Shown: positions 25,401 to 38,700 of the stretch, piece by piece
Position numbering within the stretch: the stretch's first letter is position 1
How the letters are laid out: every line of letters begins with the position of its first letter
DNA from: Mastigias papua
Taxonomy: Eukaryota > Cnidaria > Scyphozoa > Rhizostomeae > Mastigiidae
NCBI GenBank assembly: GCA_964019165.1
Contig: OZ025267.1
Coordinates: 20,229,685 to 20,293,684, forward strand
Direction of reading: 5' to 3'
DNA: 64,000 nt
Notes under the pieces: generated by a model
Databases searched by the model: none
The model's input: the letters and a program-made list of their open reading frames with translations, nothing else
What the model was told of the DNA's origin: nothing
Position numbers and translations under genes: made by a program

Positions 25401-25749
25401 CGTTTCTTGCTCACTTCTGAATCATGCGAAATACGTTTTCAGCCCCGGTAGTTCAAACAAATCAAGCAACTTCAAACAGATCAAACAACTTCAAACAGGT
25501 CATACTACTTTTTACACCAATTTAATAGAATATGATTGGTTTGCTCTTCTAAATACATCATCGAAGTAAAGGCAATATTCTCTATTGTTTTAGTGGTCGA
25601 AAGCGGAGTGTAATTGCATCTGCATCAAGAGACCAGGCTGCACTTCTCCGTGGAGAAAATGGGATGAAGGCTCTTGCGATTGCGTGTGCATTGATACACC
25701 ATGTCCTACTGGACAATCGCGTAGTTCAGAAAATTGTCAATGTAGCTGA
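16498..25749 (+). CDS. VEGF/PDGF-family secreted growth factor, gene 2 (six exons)
   Basis: Exons: 16498-16728, 19149-19347, 20913-20999, 22460-22645, 24591-24751, 25594-25749, with phases 0,1,1,1,0 and 339 residues. Exons 3 to 6 have exactly the lengths of those in gene 1 (87, 186, 161, 156). Signal peptide in exon 1 (MRTLIITITVVLYVITVVES). Exon 2 starts with the shared IDPKILKQL...DIKDFVKKFKPKGFT module, then diverges from gene 1. The knot core has C181, PSCVVLKKCGGCC (199-211) and ECVA in exon 4, with the closing CECGC in exon 5. One sequon (NVT) remains, and K replaces the usual signature R. The CxCxC-rich tail ends CPTGQS..ENCQCS. Predicted secreted dimeric ligand, tandem duplicate of gene 1. 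Its introns have collected LINE fragments and MITEs. Confidence 0.85.
18370..18575. repeat. Direct repeat, copy 1 (partner at about 27420-27625)
   Basis: In intron 1 of gene 2. Shares ATCACCCTGGATATG, GAGAAGAATG, ATATTT.ATGG.G.ATGAA and GAATTTTTGT.AG, in the same order and spacing, with a segment 1.7 kb beyond the end of gene 2. Non-coding; the type is unknown. Confidence 0.55.
18727..19098. mobile_element. Probable MITE with GTTTACACGAGCAA ends
   Basis: The left end GGCTCCGTTTACACGAGCAA is matched in inverted orientation by TTTTGCTCGTGTAAAAGAGA at the right. The interior is rich in GGATC/GATCC motifs (GATCCGATCTACTTTTG) that repeat in both orientations. It ends about 50 bases before exon 2 of VEGF-like gene 2. 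The target-site duplication could not be decided. Confidence 0.6.
19925..20374 (-). pseudogene. Non-LTR retrotransposon fragment, C-terminal end of ORF2
   Basis: A 149-codon frame contains LRVGLSKLNFHKFKHNF, then a C-x(10)-H-x(4)-C arrangement (MCPTSDGIEDTEHFLLLC). This arrangement and the LRVGLS..HKF.HNF motif are typical of the region after the reverse transcriptase in animal LINEs. It lies antisense in intron 2 of VEGF-like gene 2. No RT motifs precede it, so it is truncated. Confidence 0.7.
21390..21590. repeat. Intron 3 segment shared with VEGF-like gene 1
   Basis: Counterpart of 11040-11235, at the same place after exon 3. See that entry for the matching blocks. Confidence 0.6.
22880..23770 (-). 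pseudogene. Decayed LINE remnant with a duplicated segment
   Basis: Two diverged direct copies (about 22880-23010 and 23095-23245) read on the minus strand as the tail of a LINE ORF2 (for example STIWDSLPNDYKTV in one copy). Further up, MVYKAINGQ (about 23550) fits the same region of such proteins. Frames are broken throughout. It sits antisense in intron 4 of VEGF-like gene 2. Confidence 0.5.
23784..24357. mobile_element. TA-flanked MITE, 'CTCTAGTGTCTCTAATAG' family
   Basis: Ends CTCTAGTGTCTCTAATAGA / CTATTAGAGACACTAGAG are inverted and flanked by TA on each side. The interior repeats TAATAGAAGGGGGGTG-type units near both ends. There is no coding capacity. Located in intron 4 of VEGF-like gene 2. 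Confidence 0.8.
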
Positions 25750-27419
25750 ACTTATTTGAGTTTTTGTGAATCGAAATTCCCAAACGATTTCATGCACATT
25801 TCCTTTTCATAATCTTAGATAGGCCGACCAACCTTGAAGTCAAATTTGGAAACTTTTTGTCTAACCGTCCATGAAATGTTCACATTGTACTGCTCTATCA
25901 CCTGGTACGTGTTCACTCTTTAGGCCTATTATGATTCTATTCCCATGTGGCATGCAAATGCGATCTCTCGTTTGAAGGTCTTTCTTAGACGTTCCATGGG
26001 CGATACTGCCTTGATTTGAATTCTTAGCGCGTTCCAACGTATGCATGCGAGTGAAATTCTCGAGTCAAGGATTGCCAAGCACATGCCATCATTTTAAAAA
26101 CAGTCCGTAACACCACAGGCAGCGCTCCACTATTTAACAAACCATAATTGCGAAGGTGGCATGAATTGAGTAAATTTGAAGATTATTTGCCATATATACT
26201 TTGAAACTTCTGTTCAACAAAGCTGCTTGAGAATACGAAGTGCATCCCACCTTTATACATTGATCATAAAGAGTTGGTGCGTTATATCAGAGTACAAGGT
26301 ACGTTTTTAGAACTATTTGTTTACGATGGATTGGCCTAATTGAGCATTATTCTGGTAGATATCTTGTTGTCATATATCTCTTCATGGCTAGAGGAAATTG
26401 CTCTGGTTTAAGCAGTGTTTTTTTCTATTTCTGGCTGGATCTCGCTATCCAGGACCAACCAATAAATTCGGTAGGACTCCAGCAGATCGCTTTTTGGCGT
26501 TGGAACGAAAGGGAGATAGACTGTAGAAGCTATTTTACTATGCTAACTGTTCAGATTAGAGCATACAAGCGGATTTGACAGCCTTTTGCAGATACTTACT
26601 ATTTTCCAGTATCTGCTTTATTTGGGAATAAGAGCGACGCCGTTTTTTGGGAAGATGCCGCCATTTTCTTTAAAAAAGTACGTTAGTAGATACTATTGTT
26701 TAGCATCATAAAGACTAGCTGATTTTATTGGCCGATTTGAAAATAGGAATTTGATTGGAATATGGTACAAAGTAAGTTGAATGCATTCAGAAAGAAATAA
26801 GAGCTAAAGCAAAAGAGCCCATAAGGCGGGACAATTTTTTGCCAAGTTGAAAATATGATGTAATCCGACACTTTAATGTTGCAAACAAAACAGCAGCCAA
26901 CGAAATGTGCGCGAATGTATGTTAGCTATTATGTATGTCCTCAGAACTGCAAGATTGGTGTAGGTACACTTATGGGGTGAAAAAATATGTTGTAATGGCG
27001 ATGCCATGGTGGAAATGGGTTGGGAGGGTGTGTCTTTTCTTATTCTTGCGGTGGCACAACTTCTGAATGAATGCAGAGAATTAAACCAGACATCATAACT
27101 ATCTGGTGCGTTCTGTCACTGAAAATCGACGATGTGCAATGGCTAGACTAAAAATCAACTTATCTCTTTACCATGGTAAGTACTAAATTGGGACTTGCTC
27201 TCTGAAATTGACTTAGAATCCAATCTTAGTTAATGCCTATTTGAAATGAAGTTGTACTAATAAGCTTGTGCGAAAAAATAATGCTTAAGGCTGCTGCTCG
27301 TCTTGTCGAGCCACTCGGACAATTGCTTACTGGTAGAAAGTAAACCAATTTGGATAATGCACACAAGTACAACATACAACCCAGTATTCCAAAATCAATA
27401 GGTAGTTTATTTTTGTATT
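25750..27419. other. 3' flank of VEGF-like gene 2, no further gene seen
   Basis: Contains the expected 3' UTR of gene 2. Short frames here (for example 26384-26578) have no splice or domain support. No additional cysteine-rich exon was found. Confidence 0.35.
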
Positions 27420-27625
27420 AACATCACCCTGGATATGCTGTTGTGTGGTGAGAAGAATGTCGCGTATATGCTAGTAGAAGTATTGTGCATACTTATTGGT
27501 CACGTTACTAGTCTCCAATATTTCATGGCGTATGAAAATCGTAGATTCTCCGAAAATTTACTTGAAAGCTATTGAAGTAGGGAATATAAGTCGAATTTTT
27601 GTAAGATTTAAGGTAAATACATGAC
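27420..27625. repeat. Direct repeat, copy 2 (partner at about 18370-18575)
   Basis: See the partner entry. The two copies lie in the same orientation, one inside and one beyond VEGF-like gene 2. Confidence 0.55.
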
Positions 27626-27819
27626 TCATTGGATTCCACCCGTAGCCATGCGAATTCTAGTTTTTTACTGTTAGCTTTTAGGAATCTTCGCTTCTAGCAT
27701 TATGCAATAGTGGCTAAAATCTGACCCCCTACCCCGTACGCACATGTACGCTTATTAGGAACATCTTTCTCTTGCGAACGTACTTCAGGCCATCTAACCC
27801 CACCCCCCCCCCATCTCCA

Positions 27820-28930
27820 ATTTCAATTTCAATTTCAATTTCAATTTATATATAAGAGGGTAACCCTTAGCAAGCACTGAATTACACGGGGCCGTCAGCT
27901 AAAATCTTGCAATTTAATGATATACTAAATTAAATTAAAAGTAAAATACAAATAAAAATAATACTCAAGTATACAATATTAAATTCTACGAAGAAGAAGA
28001 AACAGATTGAAATACTAGAAAAAATCTTATTTACATGGATGCTTTAAAGCTATATAATGTTACGGCTTGTTTGGACTCAGCTGAGAGGCTATTCCAATAT
28101 TTTACTCCTCTGAACGAGAAGCATTTCTGGCCATTTACACTTTTGTATAATGGCAACTTCAAATCAGTAGAGGTATTTCGCAGGATGTGAAGGGATCCTT
28201 GAGAATTTCTCGAAAACAGTTCGGTTAAATATTGAGGAGTACGACCATTTAATGCCTTAAGTACCAAGACTTTTGTCTTATAACTAATTAGCTCCTTAAT
28301 TGTTTTCCATCCTAAATGCTCAATTAGTGGCAGGGCTGAGGTAGTAAAGCTACTGCCGGTTATTATTCTTGCTGCCCGGTTTTGGAGCTTCTGCAAGCGG
28401 TCTTTTACTGTTGAGCTACAACATCCCCAAACCGAGCAATAATAGCGGAAATATGGCTCCACAATGCTTCTATACAAGTTGTTTAAGCAACTCTTGGAAT
28501 GAAGTTCTTAGTGCATTTTATAAAACTGATAGCTCTTGCAACTTTTGATGAGACTTATTTAATATGTTCCTTCCATTCCAAGTTTTGATCAATTTGTACT
28601 CTAAGGTATTTTATCTTTTCAACTATTTTTAAATTTTCATCTTTTACTTTAAATGCCAAACTTTTCATTGGAGTTTCTGAGAGCTCTCTGTTTAGATTTG
28701 GAACAAATAAGCATTGTGTGAGCTTTTGCAACATTTAGTGAGATCTTATTTCGTTGCAACCAGGATTCAAGGCTCATGAAATCGTGGTTCATAGCCTCAT
28801 TCAGCTGAGTTAGGGCTTTAGATTTGTAGGAGAGGCTAGTATCGTCAGCATACATCGACACCTTTGAGCTTTTGAGTTTGAGCTTTTGAGTTTTCTCCAA
28901 CGGGAAATATTTAAATATCCCTTTCACAAA
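27820..28930 (-). pseudogene. 5'-truncated CR1/L2-like LINE with reverse transcriptase remains
   Basis: On the minus strand, the frame at 28927-28649 has the RT catalytic motif as VSMYADDTSLSY, followed by SWLQRNKISLNVAKAH. The frame at 28477-28031 has the usual post-RT sequence (FRYYCSVWG, LQKLQNRAARIITG, KYWNSLS). The two are separated by stops and frame changes, so the copy is dead. The 3' end at about 27820 finishes in a run of TTGAAA hexamers, the microsatellite-like tail typical of CR1/L2 elements. Confidence 0.8.
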
Positions 28931-31383
28931 TTATGCAATTACTTCATTAATGCCTAATTGACGGTCCCAAATGGTTTTGCAGATAAATAGAATAAAAGCA
29001 AGTCGTTAACACCACTAGTGGTGTCCAGAAACACTTTCGTTGACAGAAGGGATAGAATCTTATTGCAAATAAGACCATTACAGAATATATACGCGAAAAT
29101 GAATGGCCTCGAAATACGAGCATTTCGCTATGAACACTGATGCATAAGTTATCAAAGTTTCTCAGCAGTAGTAGATAACAGATAAACTTCACACACACAA
29201 CGATAGATTTAATCATAGAAATATTCGTTCTCAGTTACAAATTTCTATATTGCACGTAAGAGGAAATACATATAAAAATAATTTCTCAGTAGGGATCTGA
29301 AAATGAAAATATTTCGCTGAGAAAAAATATGTGACGAACTATAGTTTACCGCATAAGGTACGATAGCAAAAGAGGATGTGAGGGAACATAAGTGGCAGTT
29401 ATAAGGGGATTAGGGGGGGGGGCAAATGCTTCCTTACGCAGATTAGTCACCATTCTGGCATATAGTCGTAAAATTCTTCGAGCTAAAATAGGGATTTAAT
29501 TCAAAATGGAACAGCTGTCTTAAAACTTTAGGGGTTTCCAATGGCCTTATACGAAGAAAGGGAAGAAGTACTTCGAAATTAGGGAAAGCCTAGTTTCCCA
29601 AGGCATACTAATATGAAACAAATCTGTGTCACCTATTTTACAATAATTAGCCAATAATGGTGCCCCACAAATACACAAAGATAAGCCACTTGGGGGGAGC
29701 ATGGCGGTACTAGTGACATTAATGGAAAAGAGGCAGGATGCATTTAGAGCGAGAAAAATAAACTACACTAACACAATTTGTATATGCTTTCATATTACAA
29801 AATACTTTATCGTCAAATTCCGGTCACGTGTACGTCATAGCGAAATAACAAACTCTAGCTACTCTAATAAGTGACCTCTAATGAGTGTAACTCACAATTT
29901 TCCCTTAGCTTATAGTTTCAAGATCTACACGATAAATAGATGTGAAAGCGAAGGCTGATAAGCACTCATTGTCTTTGTTGCCAAGCCGATAATCTAAACG
30001 CGATGCCTACAGCCTTGTTTCGATAAAAGGCAATACAATGGGGACTATTCCAAGCTAGATTTGCTGTTTTTTCTAGGAGCAAGAAAGTAACTGGAGCTTG
30101 AAATCGAATTGGAGAATGGGGAATAAACTTCTGGTTAACAGAATTTCGTCAGCAAGCCAATACTAATCTTTACATCAAAAAAGACCAACTTCTACAATCA
30201 CTGTCTGTGAAACAGAGTTATTAATTTCGAGCTGCATACTTTTCTCATGACTACCATACCGAGGAATAGCCCTTGATTCTCATAGGCATAAGCAACATAC
30301 ACCTGGCGAACAAGCAATGAAATCATGCATGTTTTGTTGCCAAACCTACTGGAAATGAAAGTGTATAAACATCACTCTACTCCAAATTGAAACTCTCAAA
30401 AGGCATACACTGTGATCTGCACAGATCTCTCTACAAATGCACAATAGTTCCTAGAAGTGCACAATCTGTGTAGAACTGCAGGCTAAAATAAAACTTTGCT
30501 GCAAAAATAGAGTCAACCTTTCACGACAGTTGTCTGTCACCTGTCACTTACAAGAATCACGAAACAGTCTCGAAAATTCAATTTCAACTGGAGTTGTAGA
30601 CTTTACTTAAAATAACCCCTTTACAGCACGAAGACACAACTAAATCCAACAGCTACTCTCTGGATACAATAGCCTCGAACTCCTCCCAAAGTCAAAAACT
30701 TTTCCAACCACAATCCCTGATTCGACCCGCACTAATAATTTTCAGAATAGTAAGATACTGGGTTAAATATTCAAGTATCTTTATCACTTTTATGATTACA
30801 TATAATAGCAGTTTCATAGTAAATCACAAGTTCGGCCATATAGCGATATATTCTGCTTCGTAATGCACCCGCTTCAATAAGAAGCAAACCTTCTGCTTTC
30901 AGTCTAGGTGTTTCTTAATACTTTGCAACATCCAGCATGTTCGCTAACGTGTATTTTGCCTTCACGTATCCTATAATCCAAACAATGCTACCTATTCTGC
31001 AAACTAAAGTGTACTCAGACTCTGTCTTTTAAGTTTCAAATACCATCAAATCTTAGAAAATTTTCACAACCCTCATTACTTCAAGCACCCATGCATCTCA
31101 TGGCCAAACGGTCACTATGAATTTACCGAGGTGTCATGTTTACATCAACCTAGCCCCATGCAGGCCCCAGAAAATATTGTTACAACTCCTAAGGATAGAC
31201 AACAAATTCTAACATACAAGATTCCACAAAGCCTCTTCACGGGAGTAATCAAGACGACATCACCTAGGCTAGATATCACTAATGCTATGAAGCTTTGCAT
31301 AAATGCTTCAAAATGGAAAGATATTCGAAGTCCTTGAAACTAGGCCTCTAGCACGAATTCAGTGCCCGGTAGAATCTCCAGAC
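28931..31383. other. Intergenic region between the LINE and VEGF-like gene 3
   Basis: Faces the 3' ends of genes 2 and 3 and should include the 3' UTR of gene 3. Beyond short non-supported frames and a G run at 29413 I see no gene, RNA or repeat. Confidence 0.35.
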
Positions 31384-34300
31384 TCAGAAGTCTCCCCATA
31401 GATCGTCTGGAGAACTGTCATCAGTATCTGCGTCATCAAAACCTCTCTGAAACTCTCTTCTGAATGGCTCCATTGCCTCTCCAGCAAAGAGGTTACATCG
31501 GCAGTTCTCGGGGTTGCGTACTTGATTTCCAGGACATGGCTGCTTTGTACAGACACACTTACAATTCTTCTCATCCCACTGCCGCCTTGCTCCACAAAAT
31601 TGTTTGGATTTACACTGGCAGTCGCAAAGCCTCTGTGACCACTGAAAGGACAATTCGCAATAGAATTAGATAACATGACTTAATGTGTGATTAAAGGCTT
31701 ACCCATTCACTACCGGACAGTAAAATAGGACTTGTCCCCATATTATCCGGTGTAAAATAGAAGGGAAGTTTAAATACTCTCGAGATTTTCTTCCACCCGT
31801 TCCTGAGCCTTATAGCAACCCTGGTTTCTAAATTTTTTAGGTATCTTGGATTCCTATTCAATACAGTCTTATTGATTCAATGGAAAAATCCTTCCAAATT
31901 CCAAAATGTGTGTCATAAACTGTCCAGCAAAATTATTGGCAGGGTCTGTTATGCCTCAATGTCGGGAACTGTTGGTTTGATGTCAACAACAATCTCACTC
32001 ATTACAGTGATAAAGCTCCAAGAGATTCTCATGAACCAATTTCATAATAATTTTTTTGAATAATTTTATGATTCTGAACACACGTTCTTTTTACAAGAAA
32101 GCTTTTCTTCGTCCAGTAATGAAAGTTTGGTTTTTCATGATTTTAGTATTTAAACTGTTTGTGCAGCACTGCAATGCTGAACAGAAAGACCAGCACATGA
32201 CAAACATAACAATAAGATACAGATTACCATAAGAAATCTTTGAAAATCAAACCAAATAGCTAATGGGGTTAAGTGAAAAATGTAATTTTAAATGTGCATC
32301 ATCCTATCAACTTTGCTAGGTCTCAAAAATTCAGTAAGGTCTGTTGGGGTGAAGTGGGTAACCCGGGGTAAAATGGATAAATGACCATTTTGCAAATTAA
32401 TGGCTTGCTGTCTCTCTTCCATACCTAATTTATGCGACTTCTTATAGAGAGGTATTCTATCAAGTTGAAAAATGGTACGTTGCTCTTTCATGGCCATGAG
32501 TCAAAAATAATGATACAAATATTAATTTACCCACTTTACCCTGGGTTACCCACTTTACCCCAGCAGGCCCTACCTATACTCTTGAGTTGTCTATAGCGAT
32601 ATAATCACTAATATAATACGTAATTTCATAACAATGGATTCTAGAACCTCGCATACTTCAAGAGTGGCCTCAGCTTAGTTTACATCGAAACGAAGCTGAA
32701 AAGAACTAATGGCCCACATACGAACGAAGAACATTGAGGTTCAATTTGCCAAACCAATACGAAAGTGCCACAATATGCTAATCCTCAGACGAGAAACTAA
32801 AAGAGACTTCCACAAGAACTCCACTACATGCACTCTTTTAACAAAAAAATTTGATGAAGCTGTTAATAAACACCAGCATTCGTTGATTTTTTGGCAAAAG
32901 TAGCCCAGCCGAAAGGCTTAGAACCTGTATACTGCGTAGAGTTTCTAATATATCTGCAATAAAATCACTCCTGAAAACAGAGCATTTGAGTCTCTAATTG
33001 TCAAAAAATAAAAACATCAATCCTCGGCCAAAATTATCAGGTGCATACTTTAAAAAATTAACTCGTTCAAATACCGGTGTGATACAATGAACATGTGGAT
33101 CGCATCAGGATAACAAAAAAAGAGCATAGAAGCATGCAAAAACATACCTCTTTTCCAGCAGGGCACATCTGAGGGTTACGTCTACACTCACACTGGCAGT
33201 TATCCTTGACATACGTCTGCATTGATGTACAGTCGCTTGGTTTTACAATGCAATCACATTTACAAGAACTATGATCCACTAGTTTTCTTTGCACATATTT
33301 AAAGCCACCAACTGTAAAAGAAGCAGAGAAATAACGCTCGCACCTCGTTTCCAGAAAATATGACTTATTTTAAAGTACTCAAATCGCATTTGTGATTCTT
33401 ACTAGTAGAAAATCATGGGGCCAATGAAGGTACAGACATAGAAAGCATTTGAAAGGTGGAGGGTCAAAGGAGAAAATGGGCACTTATGAAAGGTGGAGGG
33501 TCAAAGGAGAAAATGGGCACTTATGAAAGGTGGAGGGTCAAAGGAGAAAATGGGCACTTATGTCACACCCTACTATGTAACAATCATTTTTCATTTTCAT
33601 TTCATTTTCATTTATTTAAGGAGGGTTGCCCTTCAACAAGTTGATTTTCAAGGGGCCCTCCGATAAAAATATTAATTACAAGATAAGTATTAAAAAGCTA
33701 TTAATTTAAATTAAACTGTAAAACCCTATTACAATATTCAGAACCTATTAACAATGATATTAAAATGCGAACCTAAATAAAATAAATAAAATGCGAACCT
33801 AAATAAATCAAAATAAAGTAATAGTCACACCCAACCGTTACAAAATTTCGTGCTTTACTGATAAACCTATCGAAAACAGGATAGTACAGAGATCCAATTA
33901 GGATAATAAAGAGCGTAAGAAAAGTATACGTTTTTTATTACAAATAAATGGGGCCAACTGTCATATTACAAGGGACTCGCTCAAAGATTTGTCTTCAGAT
34001 AAAGGACATATTTCCACATTTTGAGGGCATTCGATAACGGTGACATTCGATAACTCGAATTGTAAGTGGGAATCGATCGAAATTTGTTCGAAAAATCAAA
34101 TGTTCGAAGTGCTAATTGTATACCAAGCTTCAATTACTTACAATGAACAATTTCAAAACCATTCACTAGCTTCGTGGTTGTTCTATCGGCAACACACTCT
34201 CTGGCAGCAGGACAACATCCACCACACCTTTTTACAAATGTACAGCGGGGATATGTCACTTTCCCGAGAGTTTCTAGCGACTGCGGCACAAGTCTTGGAG

Positions 34301-35720
34301 TACAGGCAAAGCTCCCCGTTGCATCTAAAGCAAATGTTGAAAAAACAAAATTATTAGATAGTCTTGCGGATACAATACTCATTTTATAACAACAATACAC
34401 TTTTGGCCGAGGCTCGATGCTCTTACTTTTCTGATAATGCTAGGCCCAACTACTCTTAAACTTCTACCTACTTCAAGAGTAATCTTTTTGCAAATATACT
34501 GTATATGAAGCCAAAATCAGTATGCAGGAGACTGCTTTTGAAAATAAAGCAGCAAATGTTGATGGCCTAATCAGATATTCTTTGCTCCATGAATGCGAGT
34601 AGTTCTATGCCTGTGAAAATTCTCACCTGAGGCTGAGTATATTCTTTCAAAACTAGCTGTTAGCCAACAAAACCCAGACTGAGGGCTGTAGTTAGGACAA
34701 TTCTGATACAGAGTGATCGATACTACTAGATAGCTTTCTCTCTGCCGTCTGAGTTACTAAATATATATAATAAAAGTAACAAATTTACCTTGAGCGGTAT
34801 ACTGCCTGCCTTGGTAATAAACCTTAGTGTCAACAACTGCTTTAGGCGCGGTGAGTCGATCTTTTGCACTTCCTACAAATAATATGAACAAATGATGAAG
34901 ATTCATGATATTCAAAGCAACCAAGAGATAGTGAAAATTTATGTCCGAAGTCCTTTTTTGAAATCTTGTTCCTAAATCTAAAAGGATCAGGCTAATATTT
35001 TACCTGAACTAATACTCAGCGGTGCAGTTGCCGAAGGGCAGGCGGGGGGGGGGGGGGATAGAGAGCTATAGCCTTCTATCACAAATCTGTCGGAAATGTT
35101 AGACTTTTACTACTTGTCGGAAAGTTTTGTACCACAATACCATTGCTACCTTGTCATAAAATTATAGTAATTTTTGTACATTATCGGAAAATTGTCGAAG
35201 AAATCTTGCCTCCCCAAAAAGTTAAACCTCCCTACTAATACCCTGACTTACAAATATCTCAAAGTACTCCCAAAATGAGGATCACGGTTACAGCCAATGA
35301 AGTCTTCTCCACCATGCTAATGCATCGTGCTCAAATTTTGATTCTCTGATAGCTCCATTTGTCTACAGGATGCATAGCTAAACATAAGAAAATGGTTTTC
35401 AAAGAAAAGAAGCCAACTTAGCTATCACAATAACAGAGGTTTTCGCGTACAGTTCCACCCTATCCTAGAACCTTATAAGATACAAAGTACACGCCGTTCT
35501 GTAAGAAAGGCTTCTAACGTATTAGAGCAGTTCTATAAAAGATAAAAGATATTAAGATCATCATATTTTGCAGCAGTTGCAAAGGAACCTTACTGTCATA
35601 TTTGTGTTTCAGTTAGCACACAAACCCACACATATCACACACACACCCAAACACACACCACACACACCCAAACACATACCACACACCACACAATACACAC
35701 CCACACCCACACCCACCCAC

Positions 35721-35771
<51 letters not shown>

Positions 35772-38700
35772 AACACACACACAAACACACACACAAACAC
35801 ACACACAAACACACACACATAATACCTAAAAAAGTTTTGACATCCTAAGCAACCAACAAATGCGGCTATGGGCTTCAACAAAAGAATTAAATCCTATCTG
35901 TTGATATTCCATTCGCCCGTGCAATAGACCACTTTCACATTCATTTTGAAATAGAGGTCTGAGTGTTGAAAGCGAGGCTAACGATGATGTCCTGGGATTT
36001 GCAGTAGCGAAGCCTTACTACATTCCACAATTTGTACTAAGTTTACAAGTTTGCTGATATGTTTTACTTTGAGAAGTACTGGCAGAAAGCATTGGAAATG
36101 AGTTGAGTGTTATGCCAGCTGGAACACAGTGCACCGCCTATTGTTCCTTGAATAGATTTTATAGCTGTGATGAAGTACCGACTGGCCTTCATGGGATGTC
36201 GTTAAATCCAGAAAGAAACATAAATACGAGCTTGAGATCAGATTAAGGAGGACAGATTCATTAGTTGCAATAGAGAATATCATGGGCGGACGTTAATTCT
36301 CAAGTTTCAAATATGTTTTTCTTCATACTTTACACACAATTGCAAACCAAGTATTGACAGTCCGGTTTTGTTTACTGTTTGAATCCTTAACTTGGTTTTT
36401 GTATAGCTTTTTGGCTCTAAGTTATATGGAAGTGCAGCTTATTACAGAATTTGATCCATTTTATTTAGTATTCAAGCAGGAGGGCTTCCACATAGAGACA
36501 AAACAGGTTTTTTAACAATGAATTGTGGTTTCCCCCTCAAACCATAAAATAACACTAACTGCCTTTTGGTCTGGGCACTGCAGCTAAGCATTGTGTTTGA
36601 AAAATAGTTCATGATTTTTCTGCCCTTAGAAGTCTATCCACTATGTAACATGGATTTCCTATAACCAAAAGAAGAGCTGCTAAGTGTTACTTTTTCTCAT
36701 AAAGTCATAAAGTCGTAAAGTTATGATATGCATATTGCAGATAGGATGAAATTTGGGCTCCATTCTCAAGAGATGTTGCAAAACTTGAGAATTCATGAAA
36801 CATTGAGTTAACTTTTGAAGAAGCTTCCAATATGCAGGGTTATACAGTCAGGAAAAACTGTGTTTTTAAGGACAGTCAGGAAAAGTCAGGAAAGTCTATT
36901 GAAACCTGAATAAAGTCAGGAAAAAGTCAGGAGCTTTTTCATCAACGTGAATAAATTCTGTAGTGCCCAATAGACAACTCTACACATTGTATGCAATATA
37001 TGATAGTTTTTGGTCCTGTTTGAGAAAGTAGTTGACCAGAGAGCCTCCTTTTCTTACTCAAATTGGAAAAATGTGTTCAATTACTTAGTTTTAAAGGATG
37101 GGGCAGTTACATCATTTGCAACAATTATGTATCTCTAATATGTAGTCAAGAAAAACACCTAAATTTTCAAGAAAAAGGGGAAAGTCAGGAAAGAATATTA
37201 GGCAGGATGCCTGCTATGTTGGCTGCAGGCAGATTGCATTGGAGAAGGCATTCATCTGTATGACCTGTGTTCACACCAATAATCATGTAAAAGCTTATCC
37301 TTATTTTGATGGTGGCCAACATTTGATTTGAATCTGGGCTTATATCTTTTATCACTTTATTTATCAAGGCTTAATTTTGATAGAAGAACCTTATTTATTG
37401 AAAATATGACACAGCTTTTGAGGATGGGGAGCATCCTGACTAATTCTTCCTTATCTCCCAATAAACAAAACACAGCCAATATAATTAAATTTCCACACAC
37501 ACCTAAAACGAAGCCTACCAAACAGGTGCATGCACCACTGACCACATTTCCAGAAGTATCAATAGCAAGAATATATTGATATCAACATCAATTGCACTTT
37601 CAGTGTCAATGATGAATATTCAATACAAGATTCTTGCCATGCATTTATCGAAAAAATATGGTTGCCATCTTTAGCAACACAAATTTTTCACATTGAAGGT
37701 GTAATAACAAACTTTGAACTTGGCATTTTAGCAGCAAACCTACTTTAATATCATGTCTTTTGCATTTAAAATTATGCAAAATCAAGTTGTCAATTGTCAT
37801 GTAATGGAATGATCAAGTGGATGGTGTAATATCTCACAAACCAGAACTCCAAGGCAAATACCCATACTGCAAAGAATCTGTGTTGTAATATTTGCACCAA
37901 AAGGACTCCTTACACAATGTGTGGATGATTGAGTTACCTGCTTTCTCCTCAAATATAGAACGAACGAGATCGGCATTGTTAGTACACAGTGAAACTAAGA
38001 TTATTTTGCGCTAAATGACTGTCGAAGACAGTAAACCATCTAAACAATAATATATTTTCCATCTTGAAGCATCTTATTGAACTAATCCATTGTGAAGACT
38101 TAGCAAGACGTAAAATACTGCATCACAACACATCGTCACACTGTACGAAGGTTGAGGACATCATCGTTAGCCTCGCTTTCGATTTCATATATCCACGTGA
38201 CTTTGGAATGTGAAAAGGGTCTATTCCAGTTATAGACACGAAGCAGTTGCCATAGGAACAGAATCTTCCACAACCTTGTTTCCATTTGTCACGATACTTC
38301 TGTTCATTCATTTTTCATCTCTAATGCGTCAAAACATTCATGCTCTGTTCACTATTGGATCATATTTCCTCGTAGATTGAGTTTAGCCTCTCTTCCAAGT
38401 TCCTTTGCGTAATTACCTCTCTTTCAATCATTCTACATCTACTTTCACGTTTTGACTCTATTCTAACTAATGATCTTCTGTATATTTTCTTACACACACC
38501 TTACCTGTTTATCACATAGTGTTTACGTAAATTCAGATTATTAGACATTTGACTGGTTAGTCTTAATTCATATTGCCGTGAAGTTTCTAATAAATTCCCT
38601 AATTTTTATTTACTCTTCGGTAATCGTCATGCGATCAGTTACGCGATAATTCCGGGTCTCACTGGAGATTCGCTATCTTGTAAATAGTTCATGTTATTCG

